This document shows positions 32,490-43,918 of a DNA stretch of 64,000 nucleotides, piece after piece. The DNA is from Botrytis cinerea B05.10 (Eukaryota; Ascomycota; Leotiomycetes; Helotiales; Sclerotiniaceae). Below the pieces are notes generated by a model. That model ran no database searches. It was not told where the DNA came from and saw nothing but the letters and a program-made list of their open reading frames with translations. A program made the translations under genes and the position numbers. The DNA is taken from NCBI RefSeq assembly GCF_000143535.2, contig NC_037320.1, forward strand, positions 1,984,001 to 2,048,000. The letters run 5' to 3'. How positions within the stretch are numbered: position 1 is the first letter of the stretch; every line of letters begins with the position of its first letter.

Positions 32490-34919
32490 CTATCTGAAGT
32501 TCTCTGGGTGCAAAATACCAGCCATGTTACCTGCCTTGACACGCTTGAGGGTCAAAGCAGCAATCAAAGCTGCACCGACACCAGATCCATCCTCAGCAGC
32601 CAAGATTTCAATGGGATCAGCCTCCTTAGCATTCTTCTTTGCAGGCCAATCAAGAATTTCACGGAGTGCGGCGGCACCACGAGCCTTGAAGTGAGGGTAT
32701 TTGTTGAAGACAGATCCGTCAGCTCCGACGTGGCAAGTCTCGTAGTTCTTTTTCTTGGCAATGGCGGCGACACCACATGCGGAGAGGCGGGCGGCACGGG
32801 TACCGATCAACTCAGCAAGGCGACGGATGAGCTCGAGTTCTGGAACAGTGGCTCTGATGCTGAGCTTGTTTTGGAAAAGATCAGCAGTTTCTGACAAGTT
32901 CTCCCAAGGGTCCCTAAACAAATATTAATCAATTGACCATCTAGAGATATGGATATATGGGAACATACTCCTCAACCAATGACAAGAATGAAGAGTCCAA
33001 GGTGTAAGCCTTTCGGAGTTTTTCAATATCTTGACCCTCAAACATGTGGATATCTTTGTTGTCATGAAGATCGACAAGAACCAATCTGAAAAGTTCTCCA
33101 AGGTAAAGACCAGCAATCATCTTCTCAAATGCTTGCTGACCAGGACGTGGAGAATCTTTATCAATAATGATATCGTATGGAGTACGGGGGAGAACTTTGT
33201 GCTCATTATCGAAAGCACCCCACTCGCAGTTGATTGCCATTGGAGTGTCAGGAGGTAAGTTCATGTGTGCCAATTTTGGAATAGAGCCGCAGTTTTCCAT
33301 GTACGCAGCATTGCAACCAGTTCCGAAAATACAACCAATCTTCATGGCTGTGTCAGTATATGCGGAAGCAATCAAGGTACCAGTGGTATCATTGATCAAA
33401 GCTGTAAGCTTAATTGGAACGCCCTGATAAATTTTTAGCAAGCGTTATCTTCTGAATGCTACTACATAACTTACTCTCTTAGCAAGAGCTGCCTCAAACA
33501 TTGGAACAATGTTTTCACCTTCGACACCTGCAATATCGAAGCCCTTGGTCCATCTTTGCAAGATACCCTCATCGATATAGTTTTGAGTAGCTGGGTAGGA
33601 GAAGGTGAAACCAAGACTCAACGTTCCAAGATCCTCGCCATGATGGTGGGATTCAATGAATTGTTGAAGACAATCGGCAATGTATTCCCAAAGTTCATCT
33701 GCTTCGCCAGTCTTGAGCTCTTCTGGCATGCGGTATTTTGATTGGATAATATCAAACTCGGACTTCTCATCAGTCAAGATAATTTCACAGACACGCAAGT
33801 TGGTACCTCCCATGTCCAAGGCGAGGAATGTACCGGTTTCATAACCATCTGGAAATGCCATACACCAAGTTGGGTTCATTGGCTAAACAAAATTAGTCAT
33901 GACTCCTACTTCGGATCCGAAGAACATACAATACTTCCACCCTCTACAGTGAGACCTGATTTGAAATTAGCATAACACTCGCATCGCAGTGAGAGGACAC
34001 AATAAATACCTTTTGTAAGCTCGGAGACGAAGTGTTCAGTGATCTCCTTGAGTTTTTGGGTGTCAACAGTGAACTGTTGCTCAAGCTTCTTGATTTGTTC
34101 CAAGTAATTTTTGGGGACATCAGCCATAGAACCTATATAATGTCACGAGTTAGCATTTTAACCCTGTATTTTAAGGCTATAAGAGTTTGGTTGAAAATGG
34201 ATTCTGGTAAAGAAGTGGACTCCTGCAGTAAGGTTTTCTGTTGTTTTGCAGTCCATATCAAGCTGACGAGTCTATGACTGTGAATGTAGAGACAAGAGTG
34301 ACATAAGCAGCATCAGCCCATTATCGACGACTTCACAGAAGCTTTGCCTTTGCCTAACGATAGATCTTGGTATTTTTTGAAATGAGTGTTAAAACCAAGA
34401 GATCCGAAGCACACGCTAAAATTTTAGTCCAATCTAAGCAGAACACTTGTCGGGTAGACTAGCCTAGACTAAAATAACAATTGGCCGAGTAAAAATGGAG
34501 ACAGGGATCAGGAGATATCAACCTTTGCATGGTAATGGTGTTTGGAGCTTCTTGGGAGGAGCTGAAGATAGAATTGGAGATGATGAGGTGGTCGACATAT
34601 TGCAAATTGTTTATCTAGAAACTTCGTAGATTTGAAAGCTTTGAGTTCGTGAATGTGATGATTTGCCTTTGAAATACCAACAACTGGCTGGTTTCGAGCT
34701 GACCATGCTTTATCAGAGACATGGAAAGGTGTGTCATAATAGACTGTAGCAAGCTGTACAGCCTGCTCATTCACAAACAAAAAGTGAATTTGAATCGCAT
34801 TTTGAGACCCTCTTGAAGCCAAACCAAGCCAAACCGAAGGATCCTGAAGTGACAGAGGGAAAGTTGAAGTTATACATACCCTTACGGGAAGGAGGCTTTC
34901 TTGGACCTAACCCCACCAT
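32490..34919 (-). CDS. HXK1: Hexokinase
   Basis: Six exons: 34919-34880, 34132-34010, 33955-33930, 33882-33475, 33423-32969 and 32913-32490, giving 491 residues. It phosphorylates glucose and fructose at C6 in the cytosol, the entry to glycolysis. Signatures are FLALDMGGTNLRV (phosphate 1), the sugar-binding LGFTFSYPA, INDTTGTLIASAY with the catalytic Asp, IFGTGCNAAYMEN (phosphate 2), NCEWGAFD with the sugar-binding Glu, and GVGAALIAAL near the C terminus (adenosine). I chose the far-upstream exon 1 because it encodes MVGLGPRKPPSRK and splices in phase to GSMADVPKNY, matching the N terminus I know from filamentous-fungal hexokinases. Intron 1 is then 747 nt, against 47-95 nt for the others. 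Translation could also start at the internal Met (34127). It diverges from OST1. Regulatory hexokinase features cannot be judged from sequence. Confidence 0.92.
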
Positions 34920-35529
34920 GTTGAAGGATTTTCAAAGGGAGATCTGTAAATGAAGGGTATAAAAGAAGAGTTGAAGAGATTCTAGGATCTTAGGTGCGAA
35001 GTTGAGGATATAAGGCAATACAATAACAGACAAAAAAAGCCGCTGTTGATGGTTTTACAAAAGTTTTCTTGCAAGAAAGGATTGAGTTTGTGTTGGGTGA
35101 AACTAAATAAATGGGCTATCTTCTTCGGACTTCACTCGACTCCCCGCCGTGACTTCATCATAGTGGATCCGATTTCAGCTCAACAGCCCAGTCACAATCT
35201 GATGAATAAGCACGGACCTACGTGCGATTGCTTGCCGATAAGAAGAGCAGATTAAGCGCGCTCGCGATTATTGATAAGTGAATTAAGAAATGGAAAGAGG
35301 GAAGTGGGGAGTGAGGGAGAGGTGTGAAACTAGTGAACATCGCGAAATGGCGTCTAATTGTTCAGGACACTTTGGAGCAACGTAAGCTTCAATATTACCG
35401 GGGGACAGCTATTTGGGAAGGAATAGGAAATATTAACAACACCACGTCTTAGAATTGCTCACATTTCAATTTATTTTGTAGTGTGAATCAGATTCTTCTG
35501 ACCAGGCTGGCCTCCAACATTTCTTCAAA
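34920..35529. other. Divergent promoter between hexokinase and OST1
   Basis: 610 bases shared by the two 5' ends. The plus-strand ORF at 35046-35255 has no family match. No clear box recognised. Confidence 0.5.
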
Positions 35530-37122
35530 ATGAAGTCATTCACGATTGCGACTGCGGTCCTTTCTCTTGTATCGACAGCTTTTGGCGCAGACAAGAGTAA
35601 CTTGTCGAAACCACTTACCTCGAAACAAATTCTCCCTTCAAATTTCAAACCTCCGCAAGTCTTCAAAAATGCGAATTTGGTCCATCATATCAATCTCGAG
35701 AAGAGCTACCCAAAAGAGTCAATTAATGTAGTAATTGAGAATATTGCGAACGAACCTCAAGATGAATACTATCTGCCATTTACATCGAGGCAAATGGAGA
35801 CAATTGGAGCTTTAGAAGTAAAAGACAGAAAGGATGCCGATTCCGGACTATTCGAAGTACGAGCAGTAGAGGTGGACACAGAGAGGTAATTCATGTTCGG
35901 ACCGTCATTTGAATCATTGGCTAATTCTTCACAAGTGACACTCAATTCTACTTAATCAAGCTACCACAACCCCTCGCACCCAAAGCACAACAAACAATTG
36001 GCATTTCATATTCATACCTTTCGGCTCTTAACCCTCTTCCAAATTCAATTGCACAGAAAGACAACCAATACGTCGTTTACGAATTTTCCGCGTATGCCCA
36101 ATCGTCATACGTCACTTCGAAGCAAAAGACTGAGGTTAAATTCCCAACTACCAATATTCCAGAACACACCATTATTCCAGGAACCGACGGTGCATCTGAG
36201 TCGCCACAGAAGCAAGGTTCTAAGTACACATACGGTTCTTATGGAGAGGTACCAGCCGGTGCAGTGGAACCGGTCCGAGTCCGATATGAGTTCACCAAAC
36301 CCCTCATTCACGTCTCTAGATTAGAACGTGATATTGAAGTCAGCCACTGGGGAGGGAATGTTGCTTTCGAGGAACGTTATACTTTGACCAACCGTGCTGC
36401 CAACCTTTCCCAACCTTTCTCTCGCACTCTGTGGAACCAAGCCGCATACTATGCCACCACTCCCACTTCTGCCATCAAGGAGCTCAAATTCCCATTGAAG
36501 GTTGGAAGTTTGACACCATACTTTACTGATGTCATTGGTAATGTCTCTACCTCTCGTTTCCGCAGTAATAAACGCGAAGCGAATCTTGAGATTAAGCCCC
36601 GTTACCCAATCTTCGGAGGCTGGAATTATCCTTTCCGTGTAGGTTGGGATGCTGATGCTAAAAAATTCCTGAGAAAATTAAGCGGAGGAGAGCAATATGT
36701 TCTCAATGTCCCATTCTTGGAAGGTCCAAAGCAAGCCGAGGGAGTTGAATACGAATTCGTTGAACTCCGTGTCATTCTTCCAGAAGGAGCCGAGTATGTA
36801 TCCTACTCTTTTTTTACTTTATAACACAACTAACCTCTTTCTCAATAGAAACGTCCAATTCTCCACTCTAGTCCCTACCGCCTCTTCGACAATCACTCTC
36901 CACAAAACGTTCATGGATACTATTGGCCGTACAACGCTCACACTTCATTCTCATAACTTGATTGACGATCTCCGCGATCGTGAACTCATTGTTACATATA
37001 CCTACCCCTTCCTTGCAGGTTTCCGCAAACCTATTGTTATTTTCTGCTCCACTTTGAGTTTATTCGTTACAGTTTGGGCTCTTGGTACTTTGAATGTTAG
37101 TATCAAGGGGAAGAAGGCTTGA
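35530..37122 (+). CDS. OST1: Oligosaccharyltransferase subunit Ost1 (ribophorin I)
   Basis: Three exons, 35530-35885, 35936-36793 and 36849-37122, give 495 residues. It is an essential subunit of the ER oligosaccharyltransferase that places N-glycans on Asn-X-Ser/Thr sites. The first about 20 residues are a signal peptide (MKSFTIATAVLSLVSTAFG). The long lumenal ribophorin I domain shows SYSYLSALNPLPNSIAQKDNQ, FTKPLIHVSRLERDIEVSHWGG and WNYPFRVGWD. Near the C terminus PIVIFCSTLSLFVTVWALGTL is the single membrane helix, followed by a short basic tail ending in KGKKA. Introns (gtaatt...cacaag, 50 nt; gtatgt...caatag, 55 nt) keep the frame. Symbol is that of the yeast orthologue. Confidence 0.94.
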
Positions 37123-37311
37123 GTATCGGTTAGAGAGAAATCCGAGAAAAGATGATGCATCTAGCTGTAAGACTTTGAATTAAATATGTGTATAGATAGA
37201 TAGCAAGATATGTAAAATGAGAAAAGTCTTGATTGTTATTCTTTTGCTTCGTTCATTTCATTCCATATATGTTCTGCGAATATGCTCTTTAATCGGCGAA
37301 TCAAGTGATCG

Positions 37312-39662
37312 CTATATAAGCTTAAAAGTACCAATCTCTTCTGGTAAATACAAATCCTTCCCGTCCATCTTGAATTCAGTCCCTTCATCCTCTCTTACTC
37401 CCCTCAATTTCCTCAGCCCCCTCTCAAACAAATCACACTGCTCTCCACTAAAATCCACCCTTCCCAGCCTCCTATACTCACCCTGTCTCCCCGTACTCAA
37501 AACACACAATCCATACACCAGCTTCAACCCACCCATCTCATGCCCCTCTCTCTCAAAAGTCGCCCTCGCAACCGGCAGAAAACACGCACGTGCGATATCG
37601 CTATACTCTTCTGGTTGGTCGGGTCGTATATGTACCACATGACTATACTTCTCCACCCACGTCCCTTCGAGTATCTCGACTTTCGTTTTCGCTTGTCCGG
37701 AAATATAGATAGTTGGCGGTTCGCGGCTCCAAGCCGGGAGATGGGCAGGCCAGTTCGGAGGGTCCATGGAGAGGGGGTAGAGCAGCCCGCGAAGAATTAG
37801 ATGCGCGGAGTGGATTCTTCCGAAAGGGAGAGTGGGATCGAGTGCGTTTATTTGTGCGCTGCGGAGCTCGATCATGGATTCTTTGCTTGAGAGGGGGGTG
37901 AGATATCCGGGCTCGATGTCTCCAGATACAGAGGCCCAGGACCATGAAGGAGCTTCGTAGGAGGCGAGTCGGCTGGATTCAGTGACGTGGTATGTGGGGT
38001 TTCTTCCGACGAGCTCGCCCGCTGCGAGACTGGGGGGTGCGAGGGGATGGTTGGAGCGAAGTCCTTTGTGTACGCTCCAGAGGAGAGTTCCCGGAAGATG
38101 GCTTTGCCAGAGACCCGCGAGGAATGTGTCTTGGAGGAGGGAGGCGAATATTTGGGCTACGCCTGCGATGGCTACTAGACGATCTTTTTCGAAGGTTACT
38201 TCGGAGCGACCGTAGGTTTCGAGCACTCGATACCAATCATGTAAATATCTATTTCCCTCTTTTTCATCATCCTGCTGCAGCCCCAAAATTCGAGAATTCC
38301 CCGGAAACTTAAACCCCGTGTGTTTATTCGCTCGCACTTGTTTGGGTAATCCCAACGGGAACGTTTCCGAAGCTTCGTGGGTCCTGCATTCCCACACCAT
38401 CTGATCGAAAGTGAAATGCAGGATCCGCGGACTGAGCCATCTTTCCTGCGTTATCCAGGCCCGTTTATTGCACGGAGAACTGTAAATCCGATCTTTCCAG
38501 AACTGGAAATCGGTAATGACAAATTCGTGATTTGGGGCGTTTTCCCACGTCGATTTCACGATGCAGGGATGGATACGCTCTGGATTTCGCAAGGGGATCA
38601 GGATATCGAGGGCGGCGGTCCCGCAGAGAGTGAGGAGAGAATTCGCGTATACGTCACCCATAGTTTGAGCCTCCTTGGTCCAATCCTCGGAGGAATCTTG
38701 GATGATGCAAAGAGAGTCGATCCAGATGTAGCGGATGTTGAGACATCGGGCTACGAGAATCGCGTCTTGGAATGTCGGTGGTAGGATATCGTGGGGGATG
38801 AATTCTTTCATTTGTTCGATGTTAGATTTTTCTAGTCGCGCACTGATGCCCCCTTGAGCGGGCCAGCGATGGCTGAGTGTGATATAAAAGTCTTCTGGCG
38901 GTGTATCTTTTGTCTCGATCAATCTGCAATTTGCAGGGAAATGACCAGTCGACATGTTGAACATCGAAGCTGTTAATTGCGCTACTGGATCAGAGCTGGC
39001 TAGATACTGTACGTCGAGTAATCGCGTAGGATACCATGGTGCTTTTTCAGTCGTTGGGTTACACTTGGGATGATTTTTAATACAATTAACGGCCCATTGA
39101 GCCATGGTTCTCCACGTATTCTCAGAGAAGATACTGATATCCGGTTTTGGCAATTCCCGAAGTGGTGCAAGACATTCCTCCGCTAATTACTGTCAATTTC
39201 AATTACTGCTATACAGAAACTTCCTCACATACCATTCAAAACCGACATATTGATGGTTTTCCATCTCGGCACCTCTCTATCCATCCTCGCATTCAACTCC
39301 ACCATAATCTCAAATCCTCCATCGCTATCACCATTCCCACCCCCGCGATTTTCATCATCCCCTCCACTTCTCGCAGATTCCTTATTCAACCCTTTGACCC
39401 TATACCTCGTCCCATTTCTCATCAAATGCACCGCGCCATCTCTCAAAAATAAAGGAAATTCTTTATACTCCTCTGGCGTTTTGTCCTTGAAAAAATGTCT
39501 CCAGACGATATCACACAATTGACAACCGTTTATCGCGCCATCACAGATAGTTGAGATATCTGAATGAAGAGGACGGACGATATCGTCTATACTTGACGAG
39601 GGAGTCGACACGAGCGGAGGCCGATGCCCGGAAAAGATGGCCGTGCAAGTTGCGCATAACAT
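37312..39662 (-). CDS. HET-domain (heterokaryon incompatibility) protein
   Basis: Two exons, 39662-39233 and 39182-37312, give 766 residues. The donor gtatgt and acceptor attag (51-nt intron) join ...MSVLN to AEECLAPLRELPKPD in phase. The first about 60 residues are Cys-rich (MLCATCTAIF, GCQLCDIVWRHF), a usual N-terminal feature of these proteins. The HET domain lies at about residues 240-390: FYITLSHRWPAQGGISARLE, then PPTFQDAILVARCLNIRYIWIDSLCIIQDSSEDW and YANSLLTLCGTAA. The rest has the common C-terminal pattern with RAWITQERWLSPRILHF and APSWSWASVSGDIE. HET proteins act in self/non-self recognition and cell death after hyphal fusion; many of the dozens per genome have no known allelic role, so this is family-level inference. 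No STAND or ankyrin module follows. Confidence 0.92.
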
Positions 39663-40494
39663 TATATTCTTACTCTTTTCCCACTCCTGGGGGAAAATAT
39701 AGAAAAAGGATTAAGAAGATAGTGGGATGAGGATGAGGGGTTCACCTCAGCCGCAGATACACATCTAGCAATCTCGAGCTTGGCGCTGACGGAATCGCAA
39801 CCACGTGATGCGCGTGTGAAACTAATATTGAGGTATATCTCGAGAACAGCAGAGTAGCAAGGTTATGGGTCACCGAGTTCATGGTAGGTCTATTAAAATC
39901 CAATGTCATACGTTAGGGTTGAAGAGATGGAAATAGTCTTGTCAGAAAGACATGCATTTTTAGCGAGAAATGGGGAGGGGGGCAAGCACGCAAGATAAGG
40001 TATTGAGCTCTCTAATTAGAATTGTGCCGCTGTAGATAAACCATTCAATGAATTTTTTTATTTAAAATAATCCTTCCAAATACTCCAGCCAAAAACAAAA
40101 ATCTTACTCACATTAAGACACACCTAATATTCTTCAAAGCACCTTTCATAACTCCCTCACCTCATATCTAACACACTCCTTTCTTACTACTTGTCCCACA
40201 TTCACGTTCTTCCTCACACTCTTCATTCAATTTCATCATATCGCTGCTTTCTGAAACTTGGTTTATACAGATTAACCATGTATGTATTCAGCCCATTGTC
40301 TATGTATATACAAATTTTAAAAGACGCCGTTTCACTTCTTCTTCCTTCTTGACCCATCAATTACCGCCTAGCCCCAATCGTCCATTAACTAGTATCAATT
40401 GTGATATTGACAAGCTCTTTTGTACACTTTGATTCCACATCTTGCCCAACCTGCTTCTCTTCAACTCACATCAATAACTTTCATCATTCCACAC
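39663..40494. other. Intergenic region between the HET gene and VTC4
   Basis: About 830 bases holding the HET gene promoter (39663 up) and the 3' region of VTC4. Pyrimidine-rich tracts lie around 40140-40260 and 40330-40370. No gene seen. Confidence 0.45.
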
Positions 40495-43011
40495 TCATTC
40501 TTTAGCACTCATCTCAAACCAAGCATTCACAACCACCGCCGCAAAGAGCGATGCGCACAAAATGCTCGGTCCCCAAGCATCATAATACTTGATATTTCTC
40601 CTCTCCCTAATGCTGTTACTTCTATATAAGTACATGCCTACACTGTAGGCCAAACTCATGATGGCGACTATGGAAAAGAAACCTGAAACAATAAAGGATA
40701 CCGCAGTAGGTTTTGTTCCAAAGTTGACGAGTGTGGCTGCAATTGTACCGATGTAGATTGAGAATTCGAGCTATAAAAATGTGTTAGAAGGTTGCATGAT
40801 CATCTAAACAATATGATTGAAAAAAAAACTACATACCCAAGTTAAGAATGTTCTCTCAGCGGCAAAATACACCTTTGGTTCGACGCGAACAGGCACATGA
40901 ATCTTCTTTCCAGGCGGTGCCTTGAATTTCTTGGCCACAATTTTACCACCCCCATTTCGAAGAGCTGAGAATGTAGCATTGTTACTATCCATTGGATCTC
41001 TTGGAGTAGGACTTATCGAATGGATTTTTCGAGATAGATGATGTCCGGCAGTTTTAGCATAATACTTAATCCCTTCTGTAATAAAAGCTAGACCGCCAAC
41101 TCTTCTGGCTCTCTCAAATGGTCGATTGTCGATAGATTCTTCGTCATCAGTATCATAGATATAGTCCTCTTCCAACAATGGCATGCTAGAAATTTCTTCT
41201 TCGATATCAAGACTATTTCCTGTTGCTCCATGGTTGCGTCGTCGAAGAGTCTCGGACGCAGCGGCAATAGCCCCAGCCCCAGACTGATTGAAGGCGTAAT
41301 CTTCATCATCAGAATCATCGTCGTCGTCATCGTCACTTGTGGAACTTGGATTTGAGTGACCTGGACGCTTGATACCGAAGGATTGAGTAACTGGCTTTCG
41401 GATGTCAACATCCATTTGTGGCATCCAGAATGGTATAAGGTTTATGCGAGTCGGGAAGAGAGTCGCGGTGCCATGAATGAATTTTGAGAATTTGGGAACA
41501 GCTTCAACAAGATGACTAGCAATGAGTTCTCGCACCCATTCTGGCGGCTCTTGACCAGCCTGAGTTTGTAACTTCACTTCGAGAACCGCGTATGGAAATC
41601 TCTCAACATCTTCTGCAGGTAACTGACTGAATGGATAATCAATACCGATATCCATTCTTCGCCAATTGTTGCCAGCGCGTCTTTTTCCGTCGAGATTGTC
41701 TTCTCTAACCATTGTTAATTCAGTATCTAAGGAGATACGAACTCTTGCGTCGGCTGGCAATTGAAAGGCTGTACGGTTATAGAAGGATCGACAGACAGGT
41801 ACATAGCCCTTCTTGATAACCGAGTATTGAACCTCCCTAGCGAGTCTCTCGTCCTCCTCGATGGCTTTCAATGGTTTCTTGCCCTCCTTGCGAGCCTTCT
41901 CGAATATAGCAGCAGGTAGCATTTCACCCTTCATGTATGCGTTGACATTCTTTTCTTTGATCCCAAATCTTGCCTTCACTGACTTCTCTCCCGTCCAATC
42001 TTCACGATGGGTTTTTCTCTCCACAAATATATGTTCGTTGTCGACATCGCCATACCATCTAAGACGGATTGCCTCGGCTCCCTCACTTTTTTTGAGTCGA
42101 CCCTCGTATAGATCCCAAGTCTCGGGATTGTCGTAATAGATCGACGTGATTGCAGAATCTTTCGCTTCGAATTCCTTGCTGGCATTGAAAACAAGGACGG
42201 GTAGATGCTATAAAAAATGAGCAGAGATTATGGCATTTGCTAGATTGACCCTACCTTTAAGATAATAAGCTTCAACTCGGTAATATTATCCGGGTGCACC
42301 CAATATTTAGTCGTCTGTCGAATGAAACTGGCTTGACTTCCACCTGCCGAACTGTCACCTTGCACAGGATTTCCTCTTGTTCTGACCAAGTCATACAATT
42401 TGGATAGCTTAACAATGTCGGCGTCATAGTTGTCTTTGAAGAAAGGTTTCGCCTTGAGTCTTGTCGCAAACACAGGTTTTAACATCCATTTGGTGGTTTT
42501 CTGGCAATCGTTAGTTGGGCGATAAGTATGTAATTAACAAACTTACGTCATGCTTCTTGATGATCTTCTGAAATCCAGTGTAGTTCAGCTGAACAAATTT
42601 GGCCAAATCGTGTACATCCGCGATAATGTCACTCAAATCTTCTTCCAACAGCATGAACTCTTCTTCGGTAGGAGCATCAGAATCTACCGATCCATTGCTA
42701 CGTTCAGGTCCTCTCGAATCCAATCTTCCGACAACCTCGCTAACCTCTCTATCCGCGTTTGCAATTCTCCGACTGATTTCGATGGCCTTCAGCTTTTGCT
42801 TGGTATGCACCTTGTCCAACTCTGCCTCCATGAGATCAATGAACTCTCTTTCATTTGCTTCGGTCCATTCTTGTCGTTTCGAACTCGACTTGTTTTTCTT
42901 CGACGGGGTAACGTAAGGGGTCTTGAGCTTCTCTTTCAGCTCATCGTAAGCGATATAGTACCATTGGTACTCTTTGATCACACTGGATCGGAGTTGCTCG
43001 CCAAACTTCAT
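40495..43011 (-). CDS. VTC4: Vacuolar transporter chaperone 4, polyphosphate polymerase
   Basis: Four exons, 43011-42547, 42500-42255, 42207-40837 and 40770-40495, all phase 0, give 785 residues. It is the catalytic subunit of the VTC complex that makes polyphosphate from ATP and feeds it into the vacuole. An SPX domain fills residues 1 to about 155 ([20 protein letters not shown]; inositol-pyrophosphate sensor). The tunnel (TTM) polymerase domain follows with active-site residues in IRLRWYGD (R285, R287), VERKTHRED (K302), RISLDTEL and AVLEVKL, matching those required in yeast Vtc4, so this is the catalytic paralogue and not Vtc2/3. An acidic Asp-rich linker (about 520-535) is present. The last exon encodes the three membrane helices of the VTC1-like module. 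A CACGTG box lies 770 nt upstream. Symbol is that of the yeast orthologue. Confidence 0.96.
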
Positions 43012-43743
43012 AATGATGGTTCCTGGCGGGAAGTTGTAGTGACCTGGAGGGCCGTTGGTTTGTGATAACCAACGTTGAGTGTCTGCCTTCAAATCGTGAA
43101 CAATTAGCATTTATAACCAGAGGAGATGTCTCATCATCTGCGCAGGAGTCGAAAATGGAATTGGTCTGAATGCGAATGGATATAGTGTAAGGGGCGCATG
43201 AGAAAGAAGTACCTGGTTGCACACAGAAATCTGGGTTGCGCTTGATTTGAGGAAAGAACGAGATTAGCAAATGAATGAGGAAGCTGCTACCTGTGAGACA
43301 ACAGGGTGATGGTATTCGTCGGTGGTGTAAATTCTCTGAAGATTTGTTGGTATTGTATTTTATTAGATTGTTCTAAAAAAGCTGCATAATTCAAGGTACC
43401 AATTGTGAAGATTAGCAGCTGAGCAGGCAGTTTTACCTTCCTTGGTAGGCACGGTAGGTCAATGTTTGTGTTGTTAGTGAAAGGAAAGGAAAGTCTGATG
43501 ATGGAAAGCTTAAGAGCTTCATTGGCCAATCAGAGAGGAGCAGCGCAGAACGTGTGAAAGTCAGAACTAGTACCTGATATAGTTTAGCTCATTATGACAT
43601 TTCATCTGAATTCTTATCTCGTCTTATCAATTTCATCTTTTCATCCATCATATCACATTACATTCCATTCCACTCCGCAGTATATTACCGACGCAGGTAG
43701 GCACTAGGTAGTATTACATGAGATGGCCCCCCTGAAATGATTG

Positions 43744-43780
43744 GTCTAATGTCTAATGTCTAATGTCTAATGTCTAATGT
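43744..43780. repeat. Tandem repeat (GTCTAAT)x5
   Basis: Five perfect seven-base copies directly followed by the CACGTG box. Some 17 bases downstream of the box a second short array, GGGATT x3, begins. Confidence 0.85.
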
Positions 43781-43786
43781 CACGTG
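43781..43786. promoter_or_regulatory. CACGTG E-box, candidate phosphate-regulator site
   Basis: The palindrome CACGTG is the core site of Pho4 (yeast) and NUC-1 (Neurospora), bHLH activators of phosphate-starvation genes, which in yeast include the VTC genes. It lies 770 nt before the VTC4 ATG and 133 nt before that of guanine deaminase. Other bHLH factors bind the same core, so function is inference. Confidence 0.4.
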
Positions 43787-43918
43787 TGTATTCAAACATG
43801 GGATTGGGATTGGGATTGTGAATTTACTCCGCTTCTACGGGTGTCACTTCATTGACTTTACGAACCCCATATCAAATCATTAAGCCTCCCAGATCGAATT
43901 ATCTTGTCTGCTGCATCA

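Larger units (their letters stand above)
43012..43918. other. Divergent promoter between VTC4 and guanine deaminase
   Basis: About 900 bases shared by the two 5' ends, with two tandem repeats (43744-43780 and about 43798-43818) and a CACGTG box. No gene seen. Confidence 0.5.

Noticed and set aside
34508..34822. 104-codon minus-strand ORF
   Set aside because: It lies inside the proposed first intron of hexokinase and has no protein features.
37540..38784. Several plus-strand ORFs across the HET gene
   Set aside because: They are antisense shadows of the long HET-domain exon, which has clear family motifs.
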